Assembly (NCBI GenBank): GCA_944392985.1
Contig: CALXYL010000004.1
Location: forward strand, 1 to 64,000
Length of the DNA stretch: 64,000 nt
Direction of reading: 5' to 3'
From: an uncultured Spirochaetaceae bacterium
GTDB taxonomy: Bacteria; Spirochaetota; Spirochaetia; Sphaerochaetales; Sphaerochaetaceae
A model generated the notes under the pieces. The model saw only the letters and a list, made by a program, of their open reading frames with translations, did not search any database and was not told the origin of the DNA. Shown piece after piece: positions 61,472-64,000 of this stretch; positions within the stretch are counted from its first letter, which is position 1, and every line of letters begins with the position of its first letter. Made by a program: the position numbers and the translations under genes.

Positions 61472-62830
61472 AAGGTGCATCAGGCGGATTTCTCCAGAGG
61501 CAAGGTCTCATCCCTCATCATGAGGGTCTCCATGCCGCTTATCGTGGCGGAACTCGTGAACCTTCTGTACAACATGGTGGACAGGATCTATATCGGTCAC
61601 CTCGCCGACAACGGATCCGTGGCCCTGACAGGTCTTGGCCTGTGCTTTCCCGTGATCTCCCTGATAAGCGCATTCGCGAAGCTCTTCGGCCCCAATGGCG
61701 GTGCACCGCTGTGCGCGATGGAGCGGGGAAGGGGAAACATGCGGGAGGCTTCGCTGATAATGGGAAATTCCTTCGCCCTCTCCGTCATTACAGGATTCAT
61801 CCTCATGCTTGCGGTGCTGGTATTCAATCGCCCGATACTCTACGCATTCGGTGCAAGCGATACGACCTATCCATATGCCAGGGATTACCTTCTGATCTAT
61901 GCCATTGGCACCATACCGGTGCTTGTTACCCTCAGCATGAACGCATTCATAAACAGTCAGGGCTTTGCGACTGTCGGAATGGTTACCGTGCTGATCGGGG
62001 CAGTGCTGAATATAGCGCTCGATCCCATTCTGATCTTCGTCCTCGGCCTTGGCGTCAAGGGTGCCGCGATCGCGACTGTGTTCAGCCAGACGGTGTCATG
62101 CGTGTTTGCTATCGGCTTTCTGTGCAGCAGGAATGTCCCGCTCCGTCTCCGCTTTCCAGACATGCGCCTTGGCCGCAGGCGCACATGGAAGATCATAGCC
62201 CTCGGTACCAGCGGATTCACTATGGGGGCGACGAATTCCATCGTGCAGCTTGTATGCAACAAGTGTGCCTTCATCTGGGGCGGTGACCTCTATGTAGGAG
62301 TGATGACGATCCTCAACTCAGTCAGGGAGATATACAGCACTGTCATGAATGGCATCGGCAGTGGTGCAAGCCCTGTGATGAGCTTCAATTATGGGGCGAG
62401 GAATGGCCAGAGAACGATAAAGGCAAGCAATTTCACCCTTGTGTGCACTTTCACGTACGCGATGATCGCCTGGATCATCATCATCCTCTTTCCACATGCG
62501 ATGGCAATGCTCTTCACGCAGGATGCCGCGATGATAGAGGCTTCCGCTTCCGCCTTGAGGATCTATTTCTTCGGATTCTTCTTCATGGCATTCCAGACAG
62601 CCGGACAGCAGACATTTGTCGCTCTCGGCAAGGCAAGGCAGGCTGTGTTCTTCTCCCTTTTCAGGAAGGTGATCATAGTGGTTCCGCTGACAATCGCCCT
62701 GCCATATGCCTTCGGTATAAATGGTGTCATGCTTGCCGAGCCGATCAGCAATGTCATAGGAGGTCTTGCCGCCTATCTTTCAATGAGGCATATGGTGATG
62801 CCCGAGCTTCGGGCCATGGAGAAAAGCTGA
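61469..62830 (+). CDS. MATE-family efflux transporter
   Basis: 453 residues with 12 membrane segments in two pseudo-repeats. The MATE pattern PLIVAELVNLLYNMVDRIYIGHLADNGSVALTGLGL near 22 and GIGSGASPVMSFNYGARN near 292 are typical of the NorM/DinF branch, which exports cationic drugs or other solutes using Na+ or H+ gradients. Substrate unknown. A strong bidirectional terminator follows. Confidence 0.93.
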   Translation: MKVHQADFSRGKVSSLIMRVSMPLIVAELVNLLYNMVDRIYIGHLADNGSVALTGLGLCFPVISLISAFAKLFGPNGGAPLCAMERGRGNMREASLIMGNSFALSVITGFILMLAVLVFNRPILYAFGASDTTYPYARDYLLIYAIGTIPVLVTLSMNAFINSQGFATVGMVTVLIGAVLNIALDPILIFVLGLGVKGAAIATVFSQTVSCVFAIGFLCSRNVPLRLRFPDMRLGRRRTWKIIALGTSGFTMGATNSIVQLVCNKCAFIWGGDLYVGVMTILNSVREIYSTVMNGIGSGASPVMSFNYGARNGQRTIKASNFTLVCTFTYAMIAWIIIILFPHAMAMLFTQDAAMIEASASALRIYFFGFFFMAFQTAGQQTFVALGKARQAVFFSLFRKVIIVVPLTIALPYAFGINGVMLAEPISNVIGGLAAYLSMRHMVMPELRAMEKS

Positions 62831-62850
62831 GGTACTCTGCTGTAAAGGAG

Positions 62851-62877
62851 ATGCAGGCCCTCCGCCGGGGCCTGCAT
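62851..62877. terminator. Bidirectional terminator hairpin
   Basis: ATGCAGGCCC / GGGCCTGCAT, 10-bp perfect stem, 7-nt loop, between convergent MATE and phosphosugar mutase genes. Confidence 0.65.
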
Positions 62878-62887
62878 TGGCGTTTCC

Positions 62888-64000
62888 TCAGATTCCGAGG
62901 AATGATTCCATCTCGGCTCTGAGCTCCTTCTCTGTCTCAGATGCCTTTGCCTTGTCATTGGCTCTGATGGAGAAGTAGATCTTCAGCTTCGGCTCTGTTC
63001 CGGAGGGCCTTACGACCACGGAGATGCCGCTTTCCGTGATGAATTTCATCACATCGGAAACAGGGAGATCGATCCTCGTCTCCTTGCCGCCCTTGTCTGT
63101 TGATATCGAATTCAGGTAGTCGTTCCTGATGATGACACCGCTTCCGGCAAATGATGCAGGAGGCTCTGTCCTGAGCTTCTTCGTCATTGCCTTCATCTTC
63201 TCGAAGCCGGCTTCTCCCTCGAACTCATAGCTGTGGAGCGTGTTATAGAAGTAGCCGTATTCGGCATAGAGCTCTGCAAGGACATCAAGGAGGCTCTTTC
63301 CCCTCTTCCTGTAGTAAGCAGTCATGTCAGCGATCATCAGCGCGCCATCGACTGCGTCCTTGTCGCGGACATAGCTACCGGTGAGATAACCATAGCTTTC
63401 CTCGAAGCCGAAGATGTATCTGCTCTCCTCTCCGTCCTTCTCCAGAAGCCCGATCTGCTCACCGATGTACTTGAATCCAGTGAGGACCTCCCTCATCTCG
63501 ATCCCATAGCTCTCCGCGATCCTCGATGCCATGTCAGTGGTTACGATTGTCTTGACGGCTACGGGCCTTTCAGGCATCAGGCCAAGCTCCTTCCTCCTTG
63601 TGGCAATCCAGTTGAGAAGGAGGACACCGGTTTCGTTCCCTGTGAGGAGGGTATAGTCGCCTTCCTTGTTCGGTACCGCGATTCCCACCCTGTCGGAATC
63701 AGGATCGGTTGCGATGAGTATGTCGCTTCCAGTGGCTTTCACATCCCTCAGTCCAAGTTCAAGCGCCTCCCTGATCTCCGGGTTGGGGTAGGGGCATGTC
63801 GGGAAGTTCCCGTCAGGATTCTCCTGCTCCTTGACGACGTGGATGTTCGTGTATCCATTTTTCTTCAGACATGAAGTGACGCACTTCAGGCCAGCGCCAT
63901 TGAGCGGTGTGTAGACAATCGAGAGATTCTTGTCGCCATCGTTGTCCTTCAGAAGCGACTGGTCAGAGACTGCATCGATGAATGCGTTGACGGTCTCTTC
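62888..64000 (-). CDS. Phosphoglucomutase/phosphomannomutase, C-terminal part (cut by window end)
   Basis: The frame is open from the window end (64000) through 371 codons to the stop at 62888. It carries the sugar-binding TPLNGAG segment, the metal loop ATDPDSDRVGI, the GFEESYGYLTG segment and the C-terminal phosphate site VVRPSGTEPKLKIYF. These define the PGM/PMM family of about 570 residues (domains 2-4 here). The active-site serine of domain 1 would be outside the window. The apparent start at 63742 is an internal valine, not a start. Confidence 0.93.
   Translation of the reverse strand, partial: EETVNAFIDAVSDQSLLKDNDGDKNLSIVYTPLNGAGLKCVTSCLKKNGYTNIHVVKEQENPDGNFPTCPYPNPEIREALELGLRDVKATGSDILIATDPDSDRVGIAVPNKEGDYTLLTGNETGVLLLNWIATRRKELGLMPERPVAVKTIVTTDMASRIAESYGIEMREVLTGFKYIGEQIGLLEKDGEESRYIFGFEESYGYLTGSYVRDKDAVDGALMIADMTAYYRKRGKSLLDVLAELYAEYGYFYNTLHSYEFEGEAGFEKMKAMTKKLRTEPPASFAGSGVIIRNDYLNSISTDKGGKETRIDLPVSDVMKFITESGISVVVRPSGTEPKLKIYFSIRANDKAKASETEKELRAEMESFLGI

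Overview
The window reads as chromosomal DNA of a host-associated diderm bacterium, most likely a spirochaete (Sphaerochaeta/Treponema-like). The case rests on many short lipoproteins with classical lipoboxes, small beta-barrel outer-membrane proteins, a transketolase split into two genes, a DarA-type cyclic-di-AMP receptor, BspA-type leucine-rich surface proteins and poly-G tracts at lipoprotein genes. No 16S rRNA or ribosomal protein gene is present, so the assignment is an inference.

Left chromosomal part (1-28.8 kb): a truncated ISL3-type transposase at the edge, then mostly housekeeping genes: aldose epimerase, ROK regulator, HtpG, M48 protease, RlmE, a PTS IIC-like permease, rhomboid protease, adenosine deaminase, ankyrin protein, phosphohexomutase, ProRS, split transketolase, OsmC, a flavoprotein, AspRS, CarB/CarA, DUF4097 and PspC proteins, RsmI and a SpoU methylase. 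Many single genes have a -10 hexamer ending exactly 6-8 nt before the start codon and no ribosome-binding site, so they look leaderless.

28.9-32.6 kb is an A+T-richer accessory island. It has a possible uracil-DNA-glycosylase-like protein, a small membrane protein and two surface lipoprotein genes that each carry a poly-G tract. One tract sits in the promoter spacer. The other is just after the lipobox and leaves the gene out of frame (phase OFF). 32.7-38.6 kb returns to core genes: Lon-like protease, Nif3, LspA, a GH43-like beta-propeller, an M19 dipeptidase and an outer-membrane protein.

38.81-60.24 kb is a complete Tn7-like transposon of about 21.4 kb, inserted 37 bp downstream of a tRNA-Ala(CGC) gene. 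It is bounded by a perfect 5-bp target duplication (CTGTC), TGT/TGC-type termini and arrays of about 21-bp TnsB-type binding sites at both ends. The core operon tniQ(tnsD)-tnsA-tnsB-tnsC reads toward the left end. Its promoter is ringed by four copies of a 14-bp operator, facing a divergent Xre regulator. No Cas gene, CRISPR array or TnsE is visible, so targeting is presumably by the long TniQ/TnsD protein, whose C-terminal part has a winged-helix character. Cargo: a BspA-type LRR lipoprotein and other exported proteins, an HNH protein, a restriction-modification locus (RelB-like domain fused to an EcoRI-type adenine methyltransferase, a D12-class adenine methyltransferase, a PLD-family restriction nuclease and a controller-like HTH), then two small genes including a DIP1984-family gene behind a structured leader, and a small gene with a duplicated tail.

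60.24-64 kb is chromosome again: the 3' remnant of a DUF4143 ATPase gene beside the insertion, a DarA-like receptor, a small membrane protein, a MATE exporter and the 3' part of a phosphosugar mutase gene cut by the window end.
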